Below are positions 1 to 7,878 of a DNA stretch of 48,760 nucleotides, one piece after another. The notes under the pieces are model-generated. The model was not told the DNA's origin. It searched no databases and worked only from the letters and a program-made list of their open reading frames with translations. Source of the stretch: DAOVQB01 sp023128935 (lineage in GTDB: Bacteria > Eisenbacteria > RBG-16-71-46 > CAIMUX01 > WJJG01); NCBI GenBank assembly GCA_030628905.1, contig DAOVQB010000012.1, positions 1 through 48,760 of the forward strand, written 5' to 3'. Made by a program: the position numbers and the translations under genes. Position 1 is the stretch's first letter. The number at the start of each line of letters is the position of its first letter.

Positions 1-2179
1 GCCATGGATTGGGTACCACCATCACACGGCTCTTCCAGTCCTGGTCAGCGGGGACAGCGTCCCATCGTGGTCGCACACCTTCCGCGGTGACAGCTGACGG
101 CAGTCGGGCACGTTCCGAGTAGACCTCCATGCCATCGCCCGATATATGCGTCCAGCAGCTATACGCAGTTATGTCATAGAAGTAGATCATCCCGTTCTTC
201 AGGCCCAAGGTGTCCAGGAAGAAGTAGCGTCCGACCTCATACTGATAAAGCCGCTCGCCCGGATGGGTGGGGTGGGGCAACGTGTCCAAGATCGGCGCGT
301 ACGGGTTCGTAAAATCCGTCAGGTCAAGCTGGCTGCCTATCGGTTGCTTCCTCTCATTGTTCACGCTGAGATCGGCAATGAGCTGCCAATCGGTGGGAGC
401 TGGGCCAATTGAGCCTATCGGTCGCTTCCAGTTCTCCACGCGCCAGATCCGATAGCCGCAGAAGAGGATTTGTCCGGACAAGGGATCAGCCACGAGCTCG
501 GATGCATTGTCCCATTCGAGCTTGATGCAACGATCACCCTCCACACGGGCCCGCTTGCGCGGATCCTGCGTACTTACATTTGGGGGAGGAGGCGCGACTG
601 TCCCGATCCAGTGAACCAGGGTTTCCCAGCCGTCACAGCTGGTGGCACTGATTTGAATCGGCGTGCAGCAATCGCAATCGTTATCAACCCAGAACCTTGC
701 TTCGTCGCATCTTGTGTTCTTGATAGCGATCCCGGTGTCAAGACTGTCGCACGGATCTTGCCAGATGAGAGGGGCTCCCCCTGGCTCAATGTGAAGACAC
801 GTCTCACGGCCCTGGCATCCTGTATATTCCAGGCCATCGGCGTCCCGCCACTTCCCTTTGTAGATCCTCTGCGCATTGATCGCGTTTTGCCGCAGCCCCG
901 GCCACTTGTTCCCAATCACGAAAGCCATCTGGAATTCCAGTTCCTCACCTGGCAGAAGCTCTCTGAACGGTCCCGCGCTGAACACATAGCGATAGTCGCT
1001 CGGATCATCCGCGGGTCCCCGCGGTTTCGATCCCCGTGAGAGCAGGTCGTAGCGCTCGAAATCCGTGCGGGGGTCCCCATTGGGATAGACGCCGCTCTCA
1101 CTGAAGAAGCAGCATGTATGGATCTCAACGCGCGGCGGCGCGCGGTAACCCAATGGGTCGGTCGTGTGACCCAGGAACATCCCGCCGAAGTAGCCGTCCG
1201 CCCCCGGGGGCATGTCGTCCGAACTGGAGCCCCCCTCGCGCCCCGAGGCATCGTGCATATAAGCGATATCGATGTGCAGCTTCTGGATCGCGCAGTTCCG
1301 AAGGCTCCCGTCCTGGTCTGTACAGTAGTAGTCGATAGCCGGATCAACATACGTTGTGTCGATCGACCGCAGCTCTCCCCTGTCATCCATCCAGTACCCG
1401 GGCGCTGCTTTGTTCCCCGCGTCGGAATCAACGAAGTACCCGATGTAGATATCCCGCATGGCTTCGAACCCATCGTTGGAGATGCGGTAGTCGAGGCCAA
1501 CGAACTCGTTCTCCCCTTCGGCGGACCATGCGAAGCTGCGCTGCCTTACCTTGAGATGAAGGGGCCTGTGCGTGGGGTAGGCAGCCATCGCCTCGTCAGT
1601 GTAGTCCCAGTATTCGCAGGAGAACATCTGCTGTGAGATGGCTTCAAAATCCTCGTCGATCTTGCCATCGCCATCGTCGTCCTTGCCGTTCAGGGGATCC
1701 TCGTCCCGCAGGCCGTCTTGGTCGTCATCGCCATCGGTTCTGGAGAAGCCGACGCGGTCCCCGCCACTGGCGCCTTCAAAGGTTGGATAGATGGTGTCGA
1801 CAGGATCCCAGCTGGGCCGGAATTCCGCCTCATAGGCTCCTTGGGAGACGTGGGCCAGATTGTCGCTCGCAATGGCCCCCACCCAGAGGGCTGCCGCATA
1901 GAGATACTCTCCCCCCTTCCAGCCGGCACCGTGAGCGTCGATCCAACCCCTGTTCCCGATCACTCCCACGTTCGTGACCATGATCTCCAAGAGACCAACG
2001 TTGTGGAAGAAGACATTCGGCTGACGGATCGCATAGAGCGACGCCCCCGGTTCATTGGTCTCGAAGGGATCGGGACCGGCCCAATGGGCCGAGCAAGTCG
2101 CCGCAGTGAGCGCACAGAGGGCTAGAAGGGCCGCCACCGCCCCAGCCGTATGCCTCGATTGAACCGATACCAAGTTCAC
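1..2179 (-). CDS. Large secreted protein, C-terminus cut off by the window edge
   Basis: One frame stays open on the minus strand from a GTG at 2179 to base 1, 726 codons without a stop, so the gene continues beyond the window. I chose the GTG because GGAG lies 6 nt upstream; an in-frame ATG at 2191 is the alternative. The N-terminus has basic residues and an Ala/Leu-rich core ending near TAATCSA, which reads as a signal peptide. Residues about 147-178 are packed with Asp-Gly-Asp repeats of the calcium-loop (thrombospondin type 3) kind. The rest is Trp/Tyr/Cys-rich with no family I recognise. The last visible residues, VMVVPNPW, resemble the run-in to a FlgD-like C-terminal module seen in secreted FCB-group proteins. 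It is probably an exported surface protein; its function is unknown. Confidence 0.8.
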   Translation of the reverse strand, partial: MNLVSVQSRHTAGAVAALLALCALTAATCSAHWAGPDPFETNEPGASLYAIRQPNVFFHNVGLLEIMVTNVGVIGNRGWIDAHGAGWKGGEYLYAAALWVGAIASDNLAHVSQGAYEAEFRPSWDPVDTIYPTFEGASGGDRVGFSRTDGDDDQDGLRDEDPLNGKDDDGDGKIDEDFEAISQQMFSCEYWDYTDEAMAAYPTHRPLHLKVRQRSFAWSAEGENEFVGLDYRISNDGFEAMRDIYIGYFVDSDAGNKAAPGYWMDDRGELRSIDTTYVDPAIDYYCTDQDGSLRNCAIQKLHIDIAYMHDASGREGGSSSDDMPPGADGYFGGMFLGHTTDPLGYRAPPRVEIHTCCFFSESGVYPNGDPRTDFERYDLLSRGSKPRGPADDPSDYRYVFSAGPFRELLPGEELEFQMAFVIGNKWPGLRQNAINAQRIYKGKWRDADGLEYTGCQGRETCLHIEPGGAPLIWQDPCDSLDTGIAIKNTRCDEARFWVDNDCDCCTPIQISATSCDGWETLVHWIGTVAPPPPNVSTQDPRKRARVEGDRCIKLEWDNASELVADPLSGQILFCGYRIWRVENWKRPIGSIGPAPTDWQLIADLSVNNERKQPIGSQLDLTDFTNPYAPILDTLPHPTHPGERLYQYEVGRYFFLDTLGLKNGMIYFYDITAYSCWTHISGDGMEVYSERARLPSAVTAEGVRPRWDAVPADQDWKSRVMVVPNPW

Positions 2180-2582
2180 GATGGACTCCATGAACAACTG
2201 CGCGGCCAAAAAGAGCACCACAGACCCCTTAATCAGTAGCCTGGCCGACAGGCCCGCTGCCCGCGCCCGCCACCACATTGGGCAGCTTGATGCTCGACCC
2301 GATTACCATGGGTAGTCTAGGTCATTCTATGCGGTTCCTGACAGCTCCTTGGATGAGGCGCTGTATGTCCCCCGGCCCAACGCAAGCCCTCGACGGCCCT
2401 TGCTAGCCACGGGTGTTCCGCAGGTGGGTAGGGTGTTATAATCCGGCCTTCCGAAGTTGGGGCGGCCTGACTTAGGAAGGCCCCAGGCGGGAGCCGGCCA
2501 CGCGCGAGACCGCCTTGGATCTTGACATCGGGCCGACCGAAGAACAGAAGACCATGCGCTAGAAGAACCCGTGGAGGTGAAA
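2180..2582. other. Intergenic region between divergent genes
   Basis: These 403 bp separate the secreted-protein gene (minus) from the dehydrogenase gene (plus). They hold the candidate promoter at 2414-2442. Downstream of it, in what would be the dehydrogenase leader, is an 8-bp inverted repeat, GGCCTTCC (2445-2452) with GGAAGGCC (2475-2482), loop 22 nt. I see no gene here. Confidence 0.6.
2414..2442 (+). promoter_or_regulatory. Candidate sigma-70 promoter for the dehydrogenase gene
   Basis: A perfect TATAAT lies at 2437-2442. The -35 position, 17 nt upstream, is weak (TGTTCC, 2414-2419). The predicted start near 2449 would leave a leader of about 135 nt containing the 2445-2482 inverted repeat. 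This is inferred from motifs only. Confidence 0.4.
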
Positions 2583-3707
2583 ATGGCTAAGTACAAGATC
2601 GCCTGGCTTCCTGGCGACGGTGTGGGCATCGAGGTTATGAATGCGACGCGGCTCGTGCTGGATGGGATGGGGTTCGACGCGGAATACATTCACGGGGACA
2701 TCGGGTGGGAATTCTGGAAGAATGAGGGAAACCCGCTCCCGGATCGAACAAAGAAACTGCTGCGCGAGACGGGATGTGCTCTCTTCGGGGCCATTACGAG
2801 TAAACCGAAGGAAGAGGCCCAGAAGGAACTGGCACCTGAACTACAGGGAAAGGGATTCGTCTACTCGAGCCCGATCGTCGGTCTTCGTCAGGAATTCAAT
2901 CTCCACACCAACCTAAGACCCTGCATTGCCTTCCCCGGCAATCCGCTCAACTATCGCGATGACATCAACTTGGTCGTGTTCCGGGAGAACACCGAATGCC
3001 TATATTCCGGCATCGAGTTCCACCCACTGCCAGATGACCTCCGCAAGGTTCTGGCAGCCAATCACCCAAAGATGAAGAAGTTCAGCGACGTAGAAGCAGG
3101 GGACATAGCCGTCTCGCTCCGCGTCATCACGCGCAGGGCATCCCGGCGGATCGTCCGAGGAGCCTTCGAGTATGCGAAGAAGCACGGTTATAAATCCGTC
3201 ACTATTGTGGAAAAACCAAACGTACTCCGCGAAACGAGTGGACTGATGGTTCGTGAAGCACGGGGGGTTGCGAAGGACTATCCAGGCATCGAACTCTGGG
3301 AGACGAACATCGATGCCATGTGTATGTGGTTGGTGAAGAACCCGCAGGACTATGGTGTCATGGTCAGTTCCAATATGTTCGGCGACATCATTAGTGATCT
3401 GGCAGCCCAGTTGGTTGGTGGATTGGGTTTTGCGGCCAGCGGCAACATCGGTGATGATATCGGCGTGTTCGAACCCTCGCATGGCAGCGCGCCCAAGTAT
3501 GCGGGGCAGAACAAGATGAATCCCGTCGCGATGATCCTAACCAGTGTCCTCATGCTCCGCTGGCTGGACGAGACCGAGCTGGCCGACAGGATCCACGCCG
3601 GTGTCGCACGGGTCATCAAGGAGGGCCGGGTTCGCACCTACGATCTAAGTGGCACCAACTCATCGACAGAGATGGCCGAAGCGATCCTTGCCGCCGCCAA
3701 GGCCTAG
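2583..3707 (+). CDS. NAD-type isocitrate/isopropylmalate family dehydrogenase
   Basis: This is a 374-residue beta-decarboxylating dehydrogenase, the usual length for single-domain NAD-dependent isocitrate dehydrogenases and their relatives. The start ATG at 2583 follows GGAGGTGA; a GTG at 2571 is less likely. The N-terminal WLPGDGVGIEV motif, the substrate-loop segment NTECLYSGIEF, the metal-site region SNMFGDIISDLAAQLVGG and the nucleotide-site segment FEPSHGSAPKYAGQNKMNP are all intact. Enzymes of this family oxidise a 2-hydroxy acid to a 2-keto acid plus CO2, in the TCA cycle (isocitrate) or in leucine or lysine synthesis. The substrate cannot be fixed from sequence alone; isocitrate is my preference, and the lack of leu-gene neighbours fits that. 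The stop codon lies in the first copy of a 25-bp tandem duplication. Confidence 0.93.
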   Translation: MAKYKIAWLPGDGVGIEVMNATRLVLDGMGFDAEYIHGDIGWEFWKNEGNPLPDRTKKLLRETGCALFGAITSKPKEEAQKELAPELQGKGFVYSSPIVGLRQEFNLHTNLRPCIAFPGNPLNYRDDINLVVFRENTECLYSGIEFHPLPDDLRKVLAANHPKMKKFSDVEAGDIAVSLRVITRRASRRIVRGAFEYAKKHGYKSVTIVEKPNVLRETSGLMVREARGVAKDYPGIELWETNIDAMCMWLVKNPQDYGVMVSSNMFGDIISDLAAQLVGGLGFAASGNIGDDIGVFEPSHGSAPKYAGQNKMNPVAMILTSVLMLRWLDETELADRIHAGVARVIKEGRVRTYDLSGTNSSTEMAEAILAAAKA

Positions 3708-3742
3708 GGGCTTGATCGCCGCCAAGGCGTAGGGGTTTGATC
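3693..3742. repeat. 25-bp tandem duplication over the dehydrogenase stop codon
   Basis: Two adjacent 25-bp copies (3693-3717 and 3718-3742) differ at two positions. Copy 1 contains the last codons and TAG stop of the dehydrogenase gene; copy 2 is downstream of it. Confidence 0.85.
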
Positions 3743-3770
3743 GCTGCTCTGCGCAAGAAGAGGATGAACC

Positions 3771-4586
3771 ATGAGACGCCGCATGTTGCCGAGATGGGCA
3801 CTTCTTTTCTCCGCTCTTTATGCTGGGTTTATCGCATATCCCGGTGCAGGACATGGCGAATGTCCCTCCGCCCCGGAGGGGGAGGGGAGGGGTAGAGCCG
3901 ACGCCGCGTGCATCCTGATCGAGGGCACGGATCTGGTTTGCTACCCTTCCGTACTGCACTCCCGGGAAGGGCGCTGGACCTTCCTTCTTCGGGGGAACGG
4001 CGCCTTCGAAATTGATCATGCACGGCTGGATGTCGCGGGGGCAGAGTATCCGACAACGCGCCTTGCATACCCTTCGCCCAGCGCGGTATTGATCGATTTC
4101 GAATACCCTCTCCTGCAAGTCCGCGAGACGGCCCACCTCATCCTGGAAATGAGCGGAAGGGAGCTGGCTCGGGTTCCAGTGCCAGTAACGCGCGGCGAGA
4201 AAATCCCCCCGGCCCGCCGCCAGAAGCACCTGGTTCGGGTTCAGATGCGACCTTGGACACTTCTCTATCCGCTGCACGGCTTCCGAGGGGACCACAACGT
4301 GAAAGACCGACAGGTTGTCGAGATCGCAGGCGACGAGGAATTCCTGGCAGTACTGCACGACATGGATATTAGGCGCATCCGCAAGGTGATCGCGCGCCAC
4401 GCCGAGGATGACAGTATACGTTGGGATCCGAGGTTTCACAGGGAGAACGTCTACCACGGGGAGCAGCTCAGACAGTACATTATGTACATTGATCCCAATC
4501 GTTCAGAGGCAGCCTTCCTGGAAATCTTCCTGGGCTTCGAACAAGTCCAGGGCGCCTTCATCAACGAGGACAGAAGCAAGAAATAG
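3771..4586 (+). CDS. Secreted protein of unknown function
   Basis: The predicted protein has 271 residues. The start ATG at 3771 follows GAGGATG. An Arg-rich start (MRRRMLPRW), a hydrophobic stretch (about 9-23) and small residues near PGAGHG suggest a signal peptide. The mature part alternates hydrophobic and charged residues as expected for beta-sandwich domains (about 60-145), followed by a charged alpha-helical segment. I recognise no family and no catalytic motif. It lies 63 nt downstream of the dehydrogenase gene and could be co-transcribed. A 265-residue open frame on the other strand covers the same DNA; the signal peptide and ribosome-binding site favour this strand. Confidence 0.7.
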   Translation: MRRRMLPRWALLFSALYAGFIAYPGAGHGECPSAPEGEGRGRADAACILIEGTDLVCYPSVLHSREGRWTFLLRGNGAFEIDHARLDVAGAEYPTTRLAYPSPSAVLIDFEYPLLQVRETAHLILEMSGRELARVPVPVTRGEKIPPARRQKHLVRVQMRPWTLLYPLHGFRGDHNVKDRQVVEIAGDEEFLAVLHDMDIRRIRKVIARHAEDDSIRWDPRFHRENVYHGEQLRQYIMYIDPNRSEAAFLEIFLGFEQVQGAFINEDRSKK

Positions 4587-4625
4587 GGGACACCCGCCTT
4601 TGCCCAAGGCGTTATTCCTTTTCCA

Positions 4626-4699
4626 TATCAGATACTTCCCGCTTCAGAGAGGGATGGCACCTTATCAGATACTTCCCGCTTCAGAGAGGGATGGCACCT
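4626..4699. repeat. 37-bp tandem repeat, two copies
   Basis: Two apparently identical 37-bp units (4626-4662 and 4663-4699) sit between the converging secreted-protein and thioredoxin genes. The period is not a multiple of three and no gene reads through, so this is intergenic duplication. Confidence 0.9.
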
Positions 4700-4733
4700 T
4701 CTGGCTTCATTGGCAAGCGACCCTATCCCTTTT

Positions 4734-5054
4734 CTACAGGTGGGTGTCGATTTTCTTGACGATGTCCTCTTTGCCTAGGAGGCCCACGAAACGGTCAACC
4801 TCCTGGCCATGCTTGAAATAGATGACCGTGGGTATGGCCATGACACCGAAGCGCCTAGCTGTCTCCGGTGCCTCACCCACGTCACAGTGCCCGATCACTG
4901 CCCTGCCGTCATACTCGGTGACCAGCTCGGCCAGGATCGGATCCAGTATCTTGCACGGCCCGCACCAGGCGGCAGATAAGTCGAGGATCGCCAGCTTGTC
5001 GGCATCCAAGATCTCCGACTGCAGGTTTCCATCCGTAATATGCAGCATACTCAT
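4734..5054 (-). CDS. trxA: Thioredoxin
   Basis: This 106-residue protein has the length of a classical thioredoxin. The active site WCGPCK has its cysteines at residues 31 and 34, and the cis-proline loop AIPTVIYF follows about 40 residues later. The start ATG at 5054 (MSMLHITD) lies 3 nt after GGAGGGG; more upstream starts would run through that site. There is no signal peptide, so it acts in the cytoplasm, reducing protein disulfides with electrons from thioredoxin reductase, which is not in this window. It is divergent from the redoxin-barrel fusion gene at 5229, and the two may share a control region of about 175 bp. Confidence 0.95.
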   Translation of the reverse strand: MSMLHITDGNLQSEILDADKLAILDLSAAWCGPCKILDPILAELVTEYDGRAVIGHCDVGEAPETARRFGVMAIPTVIYFKHGQEVDRFVGLLGKEDIVKKIDTHL

Positions 5055-5174
5055 AAGCCCCTCCATCAACACGACGAGCACGAAGTTTGCCTGTTGCGCA
5101 CTTCGTTTTCAAGTCCGTATCCTTGGCTGTACTTCGGACGCGCTTCGAAGTTCCCGGTCGGAATACGTGGAGGG

Positions 5175-5309
5175 AGAAGCACGGTGCCGATCCAGAGGAC
5201 TTCCGATGGTAGTGCACGGAGGAGCATGATGCAGAGCCTAGGAACCCCCTGTAGTGATAGACGGTGGAGCAAGATGCTGATCCGGAAAAGCCAATACCTG
5301 CGCCAGTGG
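5175..5309. repeat. Degenerate 45-bp tandem repeat, three copies, carrying two start sites
   Basis: Three diverged copies with a 45-bp period lie at about 5175-5219, 5220-5264 and 5265-5309. Shared landmarks include GAGCATGATGCAGAGCC in copy 2 against GAGCAAGATGCTGATCC in copy 3. Copies 2 and 3 each supply a GGAG and an in-frame ATG (5229 and 5274), so the start of the downstream gene is duplicated. On the other strand the repeat reads as a 15-residue motif. Confidence 0.75.
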
Positions 5310-7472
5310 CTTTCCCGTATGGCCGCCTGCAGCGCGATATGTCTGGCAGTCGGAGCTTTCGGCGCGGCCCAGGGGCAGGGAGAAGCAATGGACGCAAGCG
5401 CTCCCCGCTTCGTACTCCCGAAGATTGATAACGAAGACCTGGTGGACAGCGACACGCTCTTTGCTGCCTACGGGGCAACGCTCCTGGCCTTTTGGACGAC
5501 GCATTGCACCGAATGCACGAAGCGGATGCAGCGGTGTCAGCAGCTCCTCGACTGGGGTGAAGAAGAGGGGTTGAACGTCATTGGGATCAACTTCGACGAG
5601 TACCCCACCGCAAAGACCCGTCTGCTAGCCCATGGGGCCGGGCCAAGGATGCTGCACCTCTACGATCCGGGTGGCAGAACGGCTGCGGTCTACGGTGCCG
5701 GATCGCACAGCTTCAGTGCCTTCTTGGTGGATGAGATGGGGATCATCCGAGAGGTCCACCACGAGATCATGCCGGATGCTCTCACCGCCCTACGCCCCAG
5801 CCTGGCGAGGCTGCTAATGAGAGCCCTCGGGGAGGAATGGGCCATACCTGACACTGCCAGGGATGGAGCCAGCCCAGGCGGCAGCAAACCCGTCACAGTC
5901 TCCGGTGATCGGAAAGATGCCCGCGGACCGGGGATCCTCGAGGAGTTCGGCCTTCTCAAGCAGCAGAGGCTTGATCTTCACGGGCGCGGTCGGATCCGCT
6001 GGATGCACATCGATACAACAGGCACCGGTGCGGTCGGATCCAATGGAGAGCCTCTGCAGCCAGGCCCATCCCTGCGCCACCGGATGGAGCTGGAACTGTC
6101 CTACGAGATCACGCCGCACCTGCACGCCGGAGGATTGATCCGCCTGAGCAACGAAGGCCAGGAGGTCTTGCGCAGCGGTCCGGACTACCTCTCGAGCGAG
6201 TGGGGAAGCGCCTTTGTGCGCCACGATGTCCGTGGGCACATTCCTGTCCTCGCGCGCCTTCTTGGGGGGGCGGGCTCTTTCGAATCCAGTCTGGTTGGAG
6301 GGTACTACCGGGTGGCCATGACGCCCCTGACCCTCATGCGATGGGACCAGGATGACACCCCCATCAGTGGTGGCCAGCGGGCCCAGGGATGCGGCGACTG
6401 CGGAGGCGATGCGGGGACAGCCGGGTTCATCCGCTCCGAGAGTTTGGAGAAACTGGGGCCCGACGTCACCTTTGAGGGCGCTCGGTGGGATCTCTCGCTT
6501 GCGGGTCGCCTCGATCTGCAGGCCCTCTACGCCCGGCCGCAAACACCCAGGCCTTCAGATTCCGATGATTGCTGCGAGATTGAGCCTTCGGAAACTTTTT
6601 ACCACCAGGACCTCTATGCTCTTCGTGCCGTTTCCCACTTCTCGTTGCCTTGGGGAGCTGAGCTATTCGAGATTGCCGGCACCGCAGTGATGGTCAGGGA
6701 AGATGCGGACAACCCGTCCTGCATGGCTTCTTGCATGCGCGAGCCCTTTGACAACCGGGTTCTCGGAGCGGACGCGTCCCTTCCGCTTCCCTGCGGGACC
6801 AATCTAACCGGCGAGGTGGCCCAAAGCCATTTGACCCCCAATAAGGAGCAGGCACCGGATGATCAGCGGGATGCCATGGCGTTTTGCCTGGGAGCGACAC
6901 ATGAACTGCGCGCTGGGGAGAACTCGGCGCTGCTGGGAATCCCACTGAAAGGCTTTATGGCCCGACTTGAGGCCGCGTATCAGTACATCGGCAGCAACTT
7001 CTTCTCCCCCTACGGCGCGCTGTCTTACGAACCGAACCTCGAGGGGTTCCGCGGCGCAGTGCGCGTAGATTGGGGATCTGTCGGTGTGGGGGGGTTCTTC
7101 AAGCTGCAGAGGCCGATCCACGCCGTTGATGCTCCTTCCTATGGAACGCCGCTCGACGACCGGAAGATAACTGCGAGTTGCTGGATCGACGCAGCGGCCT
7201 GGCCGGGCGGGGTACTGATGGTCGGTTGTGTCTTTGAGGACCGCGACCTATTCGAGCCCAGTGTCTGGCCCGATGAACTTGGACCTCTTGAGCGCAGGAC
7301 AATGATCCTAAGTGCAGAACAAGAACTCGCACCCAAGTGCATCCTCATGGCGGAGGCGGAGTGGCTGGATGGGGAATGGCTCGAGGGGCAGCAAGTCGGT
7401 GGATCTACACAGGAGGTAACGCAGGAATATTCCTCGACTATCGTGCGCGTGATGATTGACGTTGAGTTCTGA
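5229..7472 (+). CDS. Redoxin domain fused to a probable outer-membrane beta-barrel
   Basis: The protein has 747 residues from the ATG at 5229, which follows GGAGGAG. A second plausible start at 5274 (MLIRKS) lies in the next copy of the 45-bp repeat and gives a more typical signal peptide. After a hydrophobic segment (about 31-48) comes a TlpA/AhpC-like thioredoxin-fold domain (about 55-205) with the redox pair CTEC (Cys93, Cys96) and the segment VIGINFDEYP. The remaining 540 or so residues alternate Tyr/Trp/Phe-rich amphipathic strands with turns and end in EF. A terminal Phe is typical of outer-membrane barrels. I infer a periplasmic redox domain tethered to an outer-membrane pore. Similar fusions exist in FCB bacteria, but the substrate is unknown. 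It faces thioredoxin on the other strand. Confidence 0.8.
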   Translation: MQSLGTPCSDRRWSKMLIRKSQYLRQWLSRMAACSAICLAVGAFGAAQGQGEAMDASAPRFVLPKIDNEDLVDSDTLFAAYGATLLAFWTTHCTECTKRMQRCQQLLDWGEEEGLNVIGINFDEYPTAKTRLLAHGAGPRMLHLYDPGGRTAAVYGAGSHSFSAFLVDEMGIIREVHHEIMPDALTALRPSLARLLMRALGEEWAIPDTARDGASPGGSKPVTVSGDRKDARGPGILEEFGLLKQQRLDLHGRGRIRWMHIDTTGTGAVGSNGEPLQPGPSLRHRMELELSYEITPHLHAGGLIRLSNEGQEVLRSGPDYLSSEWGSAFVRHDVRGHIPVLARLLGGAGSFESSLVGGYYRVAMTPLTLMRWDQDDTPISGGQRAQGCGDCGGDAGTAGFIRSESLEKLGPDVTFEGARWDLSLAGRLDLQALYARPQTPRPSDSDDCCEIEPSETFYHQDLYALRAVSHFSLPWGAELFEIAGTAVMVREDADNPSCMASCMREPFDNRVLGADASLPLPCGTNLTGEVAQSHLTPNKEQAPDDQRDAMAFCLGATHELRAGENSALLGIPLKGFMARLEAAYQYIGSNFFSPYGALSYEPNLEGFRGAVRVDWGSVGVGGFFKLQRPIHAVDAPSYGTPLDDRKITASCWIDAAAWPGGVLMVGCVFEDRDLFEPSVWPDELGPLERRTMILSAEQELAPKCILMAEAEWLDGEWLEGQQVGGSTQEVTQEYSSTIVRVMIDVEF

Positions 7473-7525
7473 GTCGATGGATGCTGGGGGCTTGCCGGAG
7501 CCGGGCATGCTAGAGAGATGGGCCC

Positions 7526-7555
7526 TTGCCAAGAGCCAGCCCCTGCCGATATAGT
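7526..7555 (+). promoter_or_regulatory. Candidate promoter for the ferredoxin gene
   Basis: TTGCCA (7526-7531), an 18-nt spacer and TATAGT (7550-7555) form a reasonable sigma-70 promoter about 37 nt upstream of the ferredoxin ATG. Confidence 0.45.
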
Positions 7556-7591
7556 CCCCCGGATTGGCCCATATCCGGAAAGGAGAGATCA

Positions 7592-7768
7592 ATGGCTCAC
7601 AAGATCGATCCCGACACGTGCATTTCGTGTGGCGCGTGCGAGGCAGTCTGTCCAGCGGATGCAATCTCGGAAGGCGAGGACAGCTACAAGATCAACGCCG
7701 AAACCTGTACTGACTGCGGAGCCTGCGTCGCTGAATGTCCCGTGGATGCTATCTCTAAGGTCGAATAG
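7592..7768 (+). CDS. Small 2[4Fe-4S] ferredoxin
   Basis: This 58-residue protein is a clostridial-type bacterial ferredoxin. Two CxxCxxCxxxCP motifs (cysteines 10, 13, 16, 20 and 39, 42, 45, 49) each bind one [4Fe-4S] cluster, swapping the fourth ligand in the usual pseudo-symmetric fold. The start ATG at 7592 follows AAGGAGA with 5 nt spacing; longer in-frame starts would bypass that site. It is a soluble low-potential electron carrier, for example for 2-oxoacid:ferredoxin oxidoreductases, but no partner enzyme is next to it. It appears to have its own promoter. Confidence 0.95.
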   Translation: MAHKIDPDTCISCGACEAVCPADAISEGEDSYKINAETCTDCGACVAECPVDAISKVE

Positions 7769-7878
7769 CAGTTTCTCCTCGACGGTGTTCGAACGAAACT
7801 GAGAGACGGGACCTCACTCTCACACAGCAAGGCTCTGTCTCGACCTTGGATCCCACTCCCCGCCAGCGAGACTCAAAT

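Noticed and set aside
574..2125. Several open frames of 60-190 residues on both strands
   Set aside because: They lie within the 726-codon frame open from 2179 to the window edge, which has a signal peptide and sensible composition; the others are Arg/Ser-rich shadows.
3660..4457. 265-residue minus-strand open frame
   Set aside because: It overlaps the plus-strand secreted-protein gene, which has a signal peptide and a ribosome-binding site; this frame has neither.
5814..6542. 242-residue minus-strand open frame
   Set aside because: It is antisense to the fusion gene, has no ribosome-binding site and is not protein-like.
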